Positions 1-8,814 of a stretch of 64,000 bases of DNA are shown here, one piece after another. The notes beneath the pieces are model-generated. The model did not search any database. It was not told the DNA's origin and worked only from the letters and a program-made list of their open reading frames with translations. Position numbers and translations under genes: made by a program. Position 1 is the stretch's first letter. Each line of letters begins with the position of its first letter. Source of the DNA: Rhizobium mongolense subsp. loessense (GTDB lineage: Bacteria; Pseudomonadota; Alphaproteobacteria; Rhizobiales; Rhizobiaceae); contig NZ_FMTM01000001.1 in NCBI RefSeq assembly GCF_900099775.1, forward strand, positions 992,001 through 1,056,000, in the 5' to 3' direction.

Positions 1-107
1 GGATTGGCCGCCCTCATAGGCGTCATGCCCGCGCCGTTGGCCCAATGCAGCGCCTCCATTTGTTCGCGAATGCGCTCTGTTCCTCGCCGCGTTTCGGGCG
101 TCGCCAG
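1..107 (-). other. Possible start of a further minus-strand gene, cut by the window edge
   Basis: On the minus strand the frame after the SDR stop stays open to the window edge. An ATG at 59 would give a protein beginning MEALHWANGAGMTPMRAANP. It could be the next gene of the cluster at 108-2384. There is no clear ribosome site and too little sequence to name a family. Confidence 0.25.
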
Positions 108-989
108 TCAAGGACCTCCCGTTGTCATTGCGCGATGGCGAAGGCGGCGGCATTCCTTGAAGGTCTTGCCTGAACCGCACGGGCATAGATCGCCGCTGCG
201 GCGCTGCAGGCGGCCGATCAGCGGGAGCGTCGCTGCAGAAGGCAGCAGGGCTGCGGCAAGGGCTATGAGCTTGGCCGAGATGCCCGGGACCACAAGGCGG
301 CGGCCGGATTTGAAGCCGCGCCAGGCGCGTTCGGCCACATAGTCCGAATCGAGCTTCGGCAAGATCTTGAATAGCGTTGCCCGGCTGGCGCCGGACTTTT
401 CGAGGAACTCGGTCGACACCGGTCCGGGAGCGACGCATGTGACCGTCACGCCCGTGCCTCGCAATTCCTGATGGAGCGCTTCCGAAAAGAAGCGCACGAA
501 AGCTTTGCTCGCATAATACAGGGCCATATTCGGCCCGGGCGCGAAACCGGCGATGGAACCGAGATTGAGCACACCACCGCGTCCGCGCGCCGCCATTGCG
601 GGCAGAAAGCTCAAGGTCAGGTCGCCGAGGGCGCGTATATTGAGATCGATGATGCCAAGCTGGTCCTTAATCGGCAGGAGTGTTGCCGCACCGCGCAATC
701 CGTATCCGGCGCTGTTGACCAGGACGTCGCAGAACAACCCGTTTGCAGACAGGAAGTCCTGCAAACGCGCCGAGGCATCGGCCACAAGGAGATCCAGTTC
801 CAGCGTGAATGCCTCGCCGCCCGCCGCCTGCACGTCTGCCGCGGCAGCAGCCAGACCTTCAGGCGATCGCGCAACGAGCACAACGACGGCCCCATGCTCC
901 CGGGCAGCGACTTTGGCAACTGCCCTGCCGATGCCGCGCGAGGCACCGACCACGACGGCGGCCGGACGAAACTCACTCTGCATGATCAT
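108..989 (-). CDS. SDR-family oxidoreductase with C-terminal SEC-C zinc motif
   Basis: A 293-residue short-chain dehydrogenase. It has a Rossmann glycine motif near the N-terminus (VVGASRGIGRA), an NSAGYG element, the catalytic Ser around LGSIAGF, and the YYASKAF Tyr/Lys pair. The last 25 residues carry a SEC-C-type zinc motif (CPCGSGKTFKECR), normally found on SecA and assorted proteins and unusual on an SDR. The ATG at 989 overlaps the stop of the upstream acyltransferase gene (ATGA), so the longer open frame to 1331 is not the real start. It is last or next to last in a three-gene minus-strand cluster. Substrate unknown; a lipid-like substrate is an inference from the neighbours. Confidence 0.85.
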   Translation of the reverse strand: MIMQSEFRPAAVVVGASRGIGRAVAKVAAREHGAVVVLVARSPEGLAAAAADVQAAGGEAFTLELDLLVADASARLQDFLSANGLFCDVLVNSAGYGLRGAATLLPIKDQLGIIDLNIRALGDLTLSFLPAMAARGRGGVLNLGSIAGFAPGPNMALYYASKAFVRFFSEALHQELRGTGVTVTCVAPGPVSTEFLEKSGASRATLFKILPKLDSDYVAERAWRGFKSGRRLVVPGISAKLIALAAALLPSAATLPLIGRLQRRSGDLCPCGSGKTFKECRRLRHRAMTTGGP

Positions 990-1786
990 ATTGCCGTCCC
1001 TGAAGCCGCCGTATCGGGGGCGGCGGCAACACCCTGTGGGGCGAGTGGGGCGATGCTCTTTACTTCGCTGGCGACTTCGCCGTTCAATATTTTTTCGAAT
1101 CGCTCCAGCGCCCGTGCGACATTGGCACCGTCCATGACCCTGTGATCGTAGTGGATCCGGACCGTGACCGATCCGTCTGCCGAGATCGGGCCGTAGTTGA
1201 AGAGCGTGGTCAATGGCGAAAGGGGATTGAGTGACTCTGCCCCGAGACCGGAATAGACCGACAGCTGGAAAGTGCCGAACCGGCGAGCACGCTGCCGCCC
1301 GATATTCAGCCCGAGCCACATCAACAGCCACCTCAAAGGCGCCGGCGCACGGGCAAACTTCAATGCACGCCGGAACTCCTTGATTTCCAGGACCGGGCGC
1401 GAGCGCGCCGCCTGGATCAGGGCCTCGAGTTCGGCGATCGGCCGCCGCTCGGGGGCCTTGATGGAGCTCAGCAAGACGACCCGCTCGCCGCCATATTCGC
1501 GCTCGTGGGCAATCGAGGCCACGCTTTCGGGATATTCATAGAGCTGAGCTCTCGGGAACTTGATGTAAGCGCGCCTAAGGTCCGGTGTCTCCCGGGAGAG
1601 AAGCGCGTATCCTTTCAAGAAGAGTACGGTCCAGGAGGGCCTGCTTGGCTGGGTCAGTCTGGCCCTCTGGAGCGGGCCGAGATTCATCTGCCGCTGCACA
1701 GTGACCCGCGGCACTCCGATCGAGAACCGCATCAGATCCCCGACAAGGCGCCGTGCCGCAGAAAGCTTGATGGTCCGGCCTCGCAT
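986..1786 (-). CDS. 2-oxoacid dehydrogenase E2-like acyltransferase domain protein
   Basis: About 266 residues resembling only the catalytic domain of dihydrolipoamide acyltransferases: the active-site signature HRVMDG sits near the C-terminus, preceded by a typical FNYGPISADGSVTVRIHYD strand. There is no lipoyl domain and no E1-binding domain, so it is unlikely to be a true E2 subunit. Such single-domain proteins may transfer acyl groups elsewhere (inference). GAGGAGG lies one base before an ATG at 1789 and four before the ATG at 1786, so I chose 1786. It lies 10 bases after the methyltransferase gene and overlaps the SDR by 4 bases, implying one transcript. Confidence 0.8.
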   Translation of the reverse strand: MRGRTIKLSAARRLVGDLMRFSIGVPRVTVQRQMNLGPLQRARLTQPSRPSWTVLFLKGYALLSRETPDLRRAYIKFPRAQLYEYPESVASIAHEREYGGERVVLLSSIKAPERRPIAELEALIQAARSRPVLEIKEFRRALKFARAPAPLRWLLMWLGLNIGRQRARRFGTFQLSVYSGLGAESLNPLSPLTTLFNYGPISADGSVTVRIHYDHRVMDGANVARALERFEKILNGEVASEVKSIAPLAPQGVAAAPDTAASGTAI

Positions 1787-1796
1787 CATGCCTCCT

Positions 1797-2384
1797 CTAA
1801 TAAAGATAGGGAATAATTCGCTTGGTCCTGTCCATATAGGCGCGATATTGCGCGCCGAAAATCTCCAGCATCATACGCTCTTCCTTGTCCACCCGTAGAA
1901 AAAAGAGGATTGCGAAGCCGATCAGACCAGCAAGCCCCACGATCCAGTTCGACAGCAGAAAGGCCTGGCCGAGGCCCATCAGCAGGAAAGACGTGTACAT
2001 GGGATGGCGGACGAAAGCGTAGGGGCCACTGCAAATCAGCTGATGCTGGTCGCGAATCTCCAACGTGATGGACCAGTTGCGGCCGAGTTCCTTGTGGGTT
2101 CTGCGAAAGACCCACATGGCGGCGGCAAAGAGCACCACTCCGATGGCCACCGCCCAGGCGCGGGCCGGATAATCGGCGTCTTGCGGCATGCCGGTGGCGA
2201 CATAGAACCCCGGCACGACCGCAAGACCCAGTAGCGCCGACGCAAGCCCGATCTTCTCGATTTGAGAACGGCGGTGACTGACGACACGCACGCGCTTGGC
2301 GCGGCGCTCGAAAGGATATCGGATGATATACCAGGCAACGACGCCGAGCACCCACAGGATCTTGCCGACAACAGCTATGCTCAA
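1797..2384 (-). CDS. Isoprenylcysteine carboxyl methyltransferase-family membrane protein
   Basis: About 195 residues with four or five hydrophobic segments. The C-terminal block has RHPMYTSFLLMGLGQ and a KEERMMLEIFGAQYRAYMDR helix, the signature of the ICMT/PEMT-like membrane methyltransferases that use SAM. Protein isoprenylation is not expected in bacteria, so the acceptor is probably a lipid or small molecule (inference). I chose the TTG at 2384 because GGAG precedes it by 7 bases; a TTG at 2417 would add 11 residues without a ribosome site. First gene of the cluster that continues with the acyltransferase and SDR. Confidence 0.8.
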   Translation of the reverse strand: MSIAVVGKILWVLGVVAWYIIRYPFERRAKRVRVVSHRRSQIEKIGLASALLGLAVVPGFYVATGMPQDADYPARAWAVAIGVVLFAAAMWVFRRTHKELGRNWSITLEIRDQHQLICSGPYAFVRHPMYTSFLLMGLGQAFLLSNWIVGLAGLIGFAILFFLRVDKEERMMLEIFGAQYRAYMDRTKRIIPYLY

Positions 2385-2461
2385 TTTAAGTCTCCAGAGC
2401 CCTTCTGCGTCCTGCAACCGACTGGATGGAGAAGCGGTATAGCAGCTCGCCCGCCTCGCAT

Positions 2462-3043
2462 TCAGGTGTTCATTTCTCGAAGCTGCGTCACGAATTGTTG
2501 CGGGCGGAGCCAGATGCTGGGTGCCTTATAGCCCATCGAGCGAGCGATTTCTGCTACGAAAGCGTTGCAGTTATAAACCGAAGCCTGCCAAAACTTGGTT
2601 TTGGCCTTCAGCTTGCGTATGAAGGCGACGGTCTCGTCGTATTCCGATGGAGTGAGAAGGACGCGCCAGCTTGCCGATCTGTAGGCCTCCTCCAGGTCGC
2701 CGTCACTGGCCCCGGTTTCGGCCGGTACGGGCAGGAAGTGGCCGAGAACATAGGGGGCTGTATCATTGGTCGCAGGAGCAAGCCCCGCGACCTCCGGATT
2801 GACCATCCCGCCAGCTTTGTTCAACCGCCCGAAAATCACGTAGGTGTGGCCGTAGCTCAGCGCGTAGCGCGAGCGAAATTCGATAAAGTACTGGCCATCT
2901 CTTTTTTGCGATGATTCGCCAACAGCCCCGCCCCGCGCATCCGAAACGAATCGCGGCTGGGGTGGCTTGTCTTCTGTCTGGCATGATGTGAGCGCGAGAG
3001 CGAATAGAATTACAAGTGATAGACGGCCCTTTGCAAGCGTCAT
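2462..3043 (-). CDS. Conserved hypothetical lipoprotein
   Basis: 193 residues starting with a signal peptide and lipobox (LALTSC, Cys near residue 21), so it is likely lipid-anchored in the envelope. The mature part contains the segment YNCNAFVAEIARSMGYKAP, a Cys-Asn arrangement reminiscent of papain-like or NlpC-like folds, but a catalytic triad cannot be assigned by eye. Alone on the minus strand between the methyltransferase cluster and a small lipoprotein gene. Function not recognised. Confidence 0.75.
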   Translation of the reverse strand: MTLAKGRLSLVILFALALTSCQTEDKPPQPRFVSDARGGAVGESSQKRDGQYFIEFRSRYALSYGHTYVIFGRLNKAGGMVNPEVAGLAPATNDTAPYVLGHFLPVPAETGASDGDLEEAYRSASWRVLLTPSEYDETVAFIRKLKAKTKFWQASVYNCNAFVAEIARSMGYKAPSIWLRPQQFVTQLREMNT

Positions 3044-3197
3044 CGCTACACTTCATCTCCCGGTATCAAGTGAGCATCGACACATGCCCTGCTTGACGCC
3101 ATTCTCTGCGCTGCAAGCTGAAAGGCAGGTCCAGCTCGGACTGCACGATGTTGGGAAGGGCCACGAATGCCCCCTCCCATTCAGCAACAGTTAGTTG

Positions 3198-3332
3198 CTA
3201 CTTATATACGGGTGCCGGTTCCGCTGCTACGGGCGGCGGGGCCTTCCCCTTGCCCTTACCGATCGCCCCGCAAGCGCTCAGGCTTGCAACGGAAAACAAC
3301 GCAACTAGGCACATGATCAGAATTCTGCTCAT
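3198..3332 (-). CDS. Small lipoprotein (44 residues)
   Basis: A 44-residue protein: MSRILIMCLVALFSVASLSA followed by the lipobox Cys and a short Lys/Pro/Ala-rich tail ending in PVYK. The ATG at 3332 has AAGGAGAGGA a few bases upstream; the longer open frame to 3458 lacks this. It resembles the entericidin/LptM-like class of tiny envelope lipoproteins in size and form, but no family is certain. Confidence 0.7.
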   Translation of the reverse strand: MSRILIMCLVALFSVASLSACGAIGKGKGKAPPPVAAEPAPVYK

Positions 3333-3501
3333 CAGTAGTCCTCTCCTTAGCACGGAATAGGTTATCGAAGGCAACGCTTCTACTAATAGCCGCAAAATAC
3401 GCCTAAGCCAAGTGCAGAAAGGACACACCTTGCCTCTGTGCGGCCTCGGGTGCCTCATAATGCCTAACAGACCGTGGCGTTATCGTTGCAAAATGTAAGC
3501 A

Positions 3502-4089
3502 TCATATGACCAATACTGGCGTTCCCACCGGAGCCCTGCTGTAGAGGTCGACGATGTCCTCATTGGTCAAACGAATGCATCCATTGGAAACTGCCTGCCC
3601 TATCAACCAGGGCTCGTTCGTTCCATGCAGCCGGAACAGGGTGTCCTGTCCGCCCCTGTAGAGATAAAGGGCAGCGGCGCCAAGCGGATTGTGGGGTCCG
3701 CCTGAAACACCGCCCGCATACTGCGCCAAGTGCGGCTTGCGCCGTATCATGCTCGCTGTAGGCATCCACGAGGGCCATTCCGCCTTCCGACCGATGGTCG
3801 CCCTTCCCTTGAGCGTCAGTCCCTCCTCGCCGACTGCAACGCCATAGCGCAGCGCCTCGCCTCCGCCTTCGACCAGATAAAGGTAACGCTCGTAGGTGTT
3901 GACCACGATCGTTCCAGGCGGCTCGCTTCCGTCATATGGAACGCGCCGCCGCCGGTAGCGAGAGCTGATTCGCGGCGTCGACGAAAACATCGACCCCACC
4001 TGCCATCCCGTCGTTGAAGCGCATCCAGATACCATCAACGCCAGACTGCCCAGCAGGAGCCCCCGGCGCGCAACGTGTTTTTTTTCCAT
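3502..4089 (-). CDS. L,D-transpeptidase (YkuD domain) lipoprotein
   Basis: 195 residues with a signal peptide and lipobox (MVSGC, Cys23), so it acts in the periplasm on peptidoglycan. The YkuD catalytic motif is complete: His155 in FRLHGTNEP and the SNGC element with Ser168 and Cys171, followed by IRLTNEDIVDLY. The family forms 3-3 cross-links or attaches proteins to stem peptides, with Cys as nucleophile. Length is normal for the short rhizobial members. ATG at 4089 follows AGGTAGAG. Transcribed alone. Confidence 0.88.
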   Translation of the reverse strand: MEKKHVARRGLLLGSLALMVSGCASTTGWQVGSMFSSTPRISSRYRRRRVPYDGSEPPGTIVVNTYERYLYLVEGGGEALRYGVAVGEEGLTLKGRATIGRKAEWPSWMPTASMIRRKPHLAQYAGGVSGGPHNPLGAAALYLYRGGQDTLFRLHGTNEPWLIGQAVSNGCIRLTNEDIVDLYSRAPVGTPVLVI

Positions 4090-4335
4090 CTCTACCTGCT
4101 AAGCAATCGATCGACCCTATTCTTCGTCTTAACATCCCGGCGCCAACCGGCCAAGCCTCGCGTCAAAGGTCAAAGGTCAAATGCTCTCGTTCACTTGAAC
4201 CCGCGTTGCCGAGCGGGACCATGAAGGGTGAAGGGCAGCAGAACCAGCGGCCGCCGTTGCTTACGGCTATGAAAGGTCTTGCATCAATGGCATGCCTCTG
4301 CTCGACTAGAGGCAGGGGCAATGAGGAGGGACATG
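4090..4335. other. Intergenic region with a short tandem repeat
   Basis: Divergent spacer between the L,D-transpeptidase and the SDR gene. It contains a tandem GTCAAAG repeat of nearly three units at 4162-4180. No clear promoter or operator was recognised. Confidence 0.4.
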
Positions 4336-5094
4336 ATGACGACGCCTGACTTTACGGGGAAAGTCGCGCTCGTAACCGGCGGAGGGTCCGGTATAGGTGC
4401 AGCCATTTGCCGGCAGCTCGCTGACGAGGGAGCAGAGGTGGTCATTGCCGATCTCGATGCTGACGCCGCACGCAACCTTGCCGCGGAGATCCGTTCAAAG
4501 GGCGGGCGGGCGCGGGACTTTGCGGTCGATGTCACGGATGCCGGTGCGGTGGAAAAGCTGATAGGCTACACTGTCGAGACATGCGGCGGCCTGCATCTGG
4601 CGGTTAACAACGCAGGCATAGACGGCCCCCGAAAGGCGACGGCAGACTACCCGCTCGACAATTGGCACAACCTGATGAACGTCAACCTGAACGGCGTTTT
4701 CTACTGCATGAAGCATGAGATTGCCGCCATGCTGCAACGCGGCGGCGGGGCCATCGTCAACATGTCTTCCGCCCTCGGTTCGGTTGGCTTGCCCTTTACA
4801 GCAGCCTATACGGCCGCCAAGCACGGGGTTGTCGGCCTGACCAAGGTTGCCGCAATCGAATATGCGAGACTGGGCATCCGCATCAATGCCGTCGGCCCCG
4901 GCTGGATCGAAACACCGCTTTTGACTGAGCATCTGGCGATTGCGGGAAGCCGGCGCATGGAAGCGCTTCAGCCGATGGGCAGGCGCGGCAGGCCGGAGGA
5001 GGTCGCAGCCCTCGTGTGCTTCCTTCTGTCCGAACAAGCAAGCTTCATCACTGGAAGTTATCATCTGGTGGACGGGGCATATACCGCCCATTAG
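4336..5094 (+). CDS. SDR-family sugar-acid or alcohol dehydrogenase
   Basis: 252 residues, classical SDR: cofactor motif TGGGSGIGAA, VNNAGIDG, catalytic Ser in NMSSALGSVG, and YTAAKHG with the Tyr/Lys pair. Asp in VIADLDADAA after beta-2 suggests NAD(H) preference. GAGGAGGG lies 5 bases before the ATG at 4336, better than the ATG at 4333. It converges on the GntR gene and sits next to the fucose-type island, so it may supply an oxidation step there, for example 2-keto-3-deoxy-L-fuconate dehydrogenase; this is inference from position and family. Confidence 0.85.
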   Translation: MTTPDFTGKVALVTGGGSGIGAAICRQLADEGAEVVIADLDADAARNLAAEIRSKGGRARDFAVDVTDAGAVEKLIGYTVETCGGLHLAVNNAGIDGPRKATADYPLDNWHNLMNVNLNGVFYCMKHEIAAMLQRGGGAIVNMSSALGSVGLPFTAAYTAAKHGVVGLTKVAAIEYARLGIRINAVGPGWIETPLLTEHLAIAGSRRMEALQPMGRRGRPEEVAALVCFLLSEQASFITGSYHLVDGAYTAH

Positions 5095-5117
5095 ATCCAC
5101 ACGCCCACTGCGGCTGC

Positions 5118-6023
5118 CTAAGCTTCAGGCGGCTCGCCAGGATTCTGCGGCAGCGACTGAAGAAGGGTCTGGCGCGCAGAACGCAGATGCAGGCGGCACG
5201 AGAAGTCGATTGCCGCCTGATCGCGTGATTCCAGCGCCGCGATGTAATCGAGATGTTCGTGAATGGCGCGTTCGTTGCGCTGGCGCGCGAACGCCTTGTT
5301 CCACTGGTAGTGATAGTGGAAGATGATTGCGATCGCATCGTAAAAGTCCGCGATGAACCGGTTTTTCGCGGCGCCGTGGATCAAGAGATGGAAGCGCTCG
5401 TCAAGGGCTGAGAATTCCTTGTAGCGCGCATCGAAATCGTTGAGCATCGCATGATGCTCGGCCTTGATATCGGCCAGCGCCGCCCAGGCTTCGCTTTCAG
5501 GCGGCAGCTTGCCGAATTCGGTGGCCGAATGGAGCTCGAACATTTCGCGGACATCCGCGAGCTCCAGTGCGAATTCGCGGGTGAAGCCTTTCAGGATCCA
5601 GTGGCTGTTCGGCCGCTTTTCGATGAGGCCGAAGCGCGAGAAACGGATGAGAAATTCGCGGACGCTGGTCGTACCGGTGCCGATCTCTCGAGCCAGCTCC
5701 AGCTCGTTGATCTGCATGCCGGGCGCGGCATCATCCGACAGAATGCGCTGCATGAAGCTGCGCTCGATGATGTCGTGCAGCGAATCCGTCTCTTCGGACG
5801 GAAAGAGGTCTTCCTCGGTGGGAACGCGCAGCACGATCTTCTGGCGCTTGTTCCACCGGATGATGCCTTCGTCGTTCAGGCGGGTCAAAATTGCCCGGGC
5901 CGTGCTGCGGCTGATGCCGAGCTGCGCGGCGATTTCGGGTTCGGAAGGCAAGGCGGCATCCGGGCGCAGAGCAGCAGCATACCTGTTATAGGCTTCCTTG
6001 AAGACCGTATTCTGCCTTGCCAT
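5118..6023 (-). CDS. GntR-family regulator with two winged-helix domains
   Basis: About 301 residues. An N-terminal winged helix (LPSEPEIAAQLGISRSTARA, about 24-56) is followed by a second GntR-like winged helix around 105-140 (ELELAREIGTGTTSVREFLI) and an all-helical ligand domain of the FCD type with conserved His positions. Two DNA-reading heads in one chain are uncommon for GntR proteins. ATG at 6023 follows GGGGTGG; the extension to 6074 has no ribosome site. It is divergent from the dehydratase operon and is its likely regulator; candidate operators are at 6179-6193 and 9391-9406. Confidence 0.88.
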   Translation of the reverse strand: MARQNTVFKEAYNRYAAALRPDAALPSEPEIAAQLGISRSTARAILTRLNDEGIIRWNKRQKIVLRVPTEEDLFPSEETDSLHDIIERSFMQRILSDDAAPGMQINELELAREIGTGTTSVREFLIRFSRFGLIEKRPNSHWILKGFTREFALELADVREMFELHSATEFGKLPPESEAWAALADIKAEHHAMLNDFDARYKEFSALDERFHLLIHGAAKNRFIADFYDAIAIIFHYHYQWNKAFARQRNERAIHEHLDYIAALESRDQAAIDFSCRLHLRSARQTLLQSLPQNPGEPPEA

Positions 6024-6164
6024 GCCACCCCGCTCTTTCCTCGTGCCTTTAAACTTTGCACCTGCAAAGTTCAAAGCGCAGGAGCTACTCGACTGCGACC
6101 TTTATCCTATTTCCTGGCCATCTGCGGCTGTTTGCCTCCCTTGACCACAGGAACAACATTCCCG

Positions 6165-6198
6165 TTGACTTGAAAATGTTTATTGTAGATAAAAAACA
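6165..6198 (+). promoter_or_regulatory. Candidate promoter and GntR operator of the dehydratase operon
   Basis: A TTGACT -35-like hexamer (6165-6170) is followed by an AT-rich dyad TTTAT-N5-ATAAA at 6179-6193, which lies over the expected -10 region. A closely similar element (shared AGATAAAAA core) occurs before the binding-protein gene at 9391-9406. The pairing suggests one regulator controls both units; binding by the GntR protein is inferred. Confidence 0.5.
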
Positions 6199-6252
6199 AA
6201 ATCAATGCGCATTTTGCCGATGCAGCGGGCGCGTTCCTCAGGGAGAAGACAA

Positions 6253-7755
6253 TTGAACAAACTGCCTTGGCTCATCCTGTCTGCTGGAGATAACGTCGCC
6301 GTCGCAACGGCAGCGATCGAAGCCGGAGCGACCGTCGCAGGTATAAAGACCCGGCAGAAAATCGAACCCGGCCACAAGGTTGCGATCGCCGACATCCCGC
6401 TCGGCACGCCGGTGGTGAAATATGGCCAGGCGATCGGCCGCACGACTGCCGAGGTGAAGGCCGGCGATCATATCCACAGCCACAACCTGCATTTCGAGAA
6501 CGACCGTCTGGCGGCAACTGCGAATTCCGCTCCGGAAGCGGCGACCGCGGAAGACCGCGCACGAACCTTCATGGGTTTCCGACGCGCGGACGGCCGGGCG
6601 GCGACCCGCAACTATATCGGCGTCATTGCCAGCGTGAACTGTTCCACCACCGTCTGCCGTGCGATTGCAGACGAGGCCAATCGCACCATCCTGCCGTATT
6701 ACGAGGGCATCGACGGCTTCGTGCCGATCGTGCATGACCAGGGCTGCGGCATGAGCTCGACGGGTGACGGCATGTCGGTCCTTCACCGCACGCTTGCAGG
6801 CTACACGCGCCATGTCAATTTCGGTGGCGTGCTGATGATCGGCCTTGGCTGCGAAGTAAACCAGCTGACGCTTTACGGCCAAAGCGGTGCCGGCAATGCC
6901 AAGCGGCACTTCAACATTCAGGATGCCGGCGGCTCGCGGCGGGCCGTCGAACGCGCCATGGGGATGCTCCGGGATATCGCCGCCGATGTCGGTAGGGAGC
7001 GGCGCACGCCGATACCCATCAGCGAGATCATCATCGGCCTGCAATGCGGTGGGTCGGATGGCTTTTCGGGTATTACCGCCAATCCGGCGCTCGGCGTCGC
7101 AGCCGATCTTCTGGCTGCAGCCGGCGGTACCGCAATCCTTTCCGAAACCTCGGAAATCTACGGCGCTGAGCATCTGCTGCGCAGCCGCGCGATCAATGAG
7201 GACGTGGCCAGGAAGCTCGACGACAAGATCGCCTGGTGGGAGAAATATGTCGGACTGCATGGCGCCTCGCTCGACAACAACCCCTCGCCCGGCAACAAGC
7301 GCGGCGGATTGACGACCATTCTTGAAAAGTCGCTCGGTGCAGTGGCCAAGGGCGGCCGGTCTCCGCTGACGGCGGTCTACAGCTATGCCGAACGCGTAAC
7401 TGCACCGGGACTCGTTTTCATGGATACGCCCGGATACGACCCGGTTTCCGCGACGGGGCAGGTTGCAGGCGGCGCAAACATGATCGCCTTCACGACCGGC
7501 CGCGGCAGCTGTTTCGGCTGTCGTCCCGCGCCCTCGATCAAGCTGTCCAGCAATTCGGCGCTCTACGCTTCGATGGAAGAGGACATGGATATCGATTGCG
7601 GCACGATCGCCACCGGCGATGCGACCATCAGCGGCAAGGGGCGCGAAATTTTCGACCTGATCATCAATACGGCTTCCGGCAAGAAGACGAAAAGCGAGGA
7701 GTTTGGCTACGGCGACAACGAATTCGTACCGTGGCACCTGGGAGCAACGCTCTAA
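6253..7755 (+). CDS. UxaA-family sugar-acid dehydratase
   Basis: 500 residues from a TTG at 6253 with AGGGAG upstream; an ATG at 6205 in the same frame has no ribosome site. The N-terminal SAF domain (about 1-90, with HIHSHNLHF) is joined to the large altronate/galactarate dehydratase C-terminal domain containing LQCGGSDGFSGITANPALG and the Cys-rich GRGSCFGCRPAPS, which in the family serve iron binding and catalysis. The family removes water from aldonates. With an aldo/keto reductase and FucU downstream, the likely substrate is L-fuconate or a related aldonate rather than altronate (inference). Confidence 0.85.
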   Translation: MNKLPWLILSAGDNVAVATAAIEAGATVAGIKTRQKIEPGHKVAIADIPLGTPVVKYGQAIGRTTAEVKAGDHIHSHNLHFENDRLAATANSAPEAATAEDRARTFMGFRRADGRAATRNYIGVIASVNCSTTVCRAIADEANRTILPYYEGIDGFVPIVHDQGCGMSSTGDGMSVLHRTLAGYTRHVNFGGVLMIGLGCEVNQLTLYGQSGAGNAKRHFNIQDAGGSRRAVERAMGMLRDIAADVGRERRTPIPISEIIIGLQCGGSDGFSGITANPALGVAADLLAAAGGTAILSETSEIYGAEHLLRSRAINEDVARKLDDKIAWWEKYVGLHGASLDNNPSPGNKRGGLTTILEKSLGAVAKGGRSPLTAVYSYAERVTAPGLVFMDTPGYDPVSATGQVAGGANMIAFTTGRGSCFGCRPAPSIKLSSNSALYASMEEDMDIDCGTIATGDATISGKGREIFDLIINTASGKKTKSEEFGYGDNEFVPWHLGATL

Positions 7756-7784
7756 CAGAAATCGGCTCTTCACGGGGAGGGAAG

Positions 7785-8804
7785 ATGAAGACGAGGAAAA
7801 TCGGCAAGACCGAACTCAAGGTCACCGAAATCAGTTTCGGTGCCGCGGCTCTGGGTGGCCTTTACCGTGCCTGCCCGCGCGAACAGGCAATGGAAACGCT
7901 GGAAGCTGCTTGGGCGAGCGGCATCCGTTATTTCGACGTGGCGCCCTGGTATGGCCTCGGCCTTGCCGAGCGCTACGTCGGCGATTTCCTGAGGGCCAAG
8001 CCCGAGAAGGAATACGTGCTCTCGACCAAGGTTGGCCGGCTTTTGCGGCCCGTGCCGACTGGTACGGTGCCGGACTACAGCTATGTCGACCCCCTCTCCT
8101 TCGATGCCGATTACGACTATTCCTATGACGGCATCATGCGATCGGTCGATTTCAGCTATGCACGGCTGGGGCTTAATCGCATCGATATTCTCTATGTCCA
8201 CGACATCGGCAGCTACACGCACGGTGCCGCGAAGAATGCCGTTCACCTGAAAAATTTTCTCAGTTCCGGCATCAAGGCGCTGGAAGAGCTGAAGTCATCG
8301 GGCGCGATCAAGGCTTTCGGCCTTGGCGTCAATGAGGTTCCTGTCTGTCTGGATGTCATGCGCAACGCCGACATCGACGCCATCCTGATGGCCGGACGCT
8401 ATACCTTGCTCGATCGCTCCGCTGTGGCGGAGCTCCTGCCGCTCTGCCGCAAGAAAGGCACGTCTCTGGTTGTCGGCGGCGTCTTCAACTCCGGCATCCT
8501 TGCGACCGGTCCGGTGCCGGGCTCGCATTTCGACTACATGCCCGCGACACCGCAGGTGCTTGCCAAGGTGGGCGCGATGGAAGACATCGCCAAACGTCAC
8601 GGCGTTGTGCTCGCGGCCCCGGCGCTGCAATTCCCGCTTCGCGAGCCAGCCGTTTCTTCCGTGCTGATCGGAACGGCAAAGGCATCCAGCCTCAAGCGCA
8701 ACATGGAGCTCTTCGAGCCCGCGCTACCCGACACGATCTTCCCTGAATTCGACCACCTGACACTGGTTGCGCCGCCGCTTGGCGAAGACGCGGTGCGCGT
8801 TTAA
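7785..8804 (+). CDS. Aldo/keto reductase, L-fucose (D-threo-aldose) 1-dehydrogenase type
   Basis: 339 residues, TIM-barrel AKR: RKIGKTELKVTEISFGAAAL at the N-terminus, catalytic Asp/Tyr in YFDVAPWYGLGLAERYVG, Lys in LSTKVGRL and the barrel His in ILYVHDIG. Overall layout matches the D-threo-aldose 1-dehydrogenase/pyridoxal 4-dehydrogenase branch, which oxidises L-fucose and related sugars to the lactone. GGGGAGGGA precedes the ATG at 7785, 29 bases after the dehydratase stop. No lactonase gene is seen nearby, so that step would be spontaneous or encoded elsewhere. Confidence 0.85.
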   Translation: MKTRKIGKTELKVTEISFGAAALGGLYRACPREQAMETLEAAWASGIRYFDVAPWYGLGLAERYVGDFLRAKPEKEYVLSTKVGRLLRPVPTGTVPDYSYVDPLSFDADYDYSYDGIMRSVDFSYARLGLNRIDILYVHDIGSYTHGAAKNAVHLKNFLSSGIKALEELKSSGAIKAFGLGVNEVPVCLDVMRNADIDAILMAGRYTLLDRSAVAELLPLCRKKGTSLVVGGVFNSGILATGPVPGSHFDYMPATPQVLAKVGAMEDIAKRHGVVLAAPALQFPLREPAVSSVLIGTAKASSLKRNMELFEPALPDTIFPEFDHLTLVAPPLGEDAVRV

Positions 8805-8814
8805 GGACCAGACC

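Noticed and set aside
4162..4180. Tandem GTCAAAG repeat
   Set aside because: Too short to call a regulatory iteron array; listed only as part of the spacer.
6238..7773. 511-residue open frame opposite the dehydratase gene
   Set aside because: Composition is Arg/Asp/Gly-rich without motifs; it is the antisense shadow of a GC-rich gene with clear UxaA motifs.
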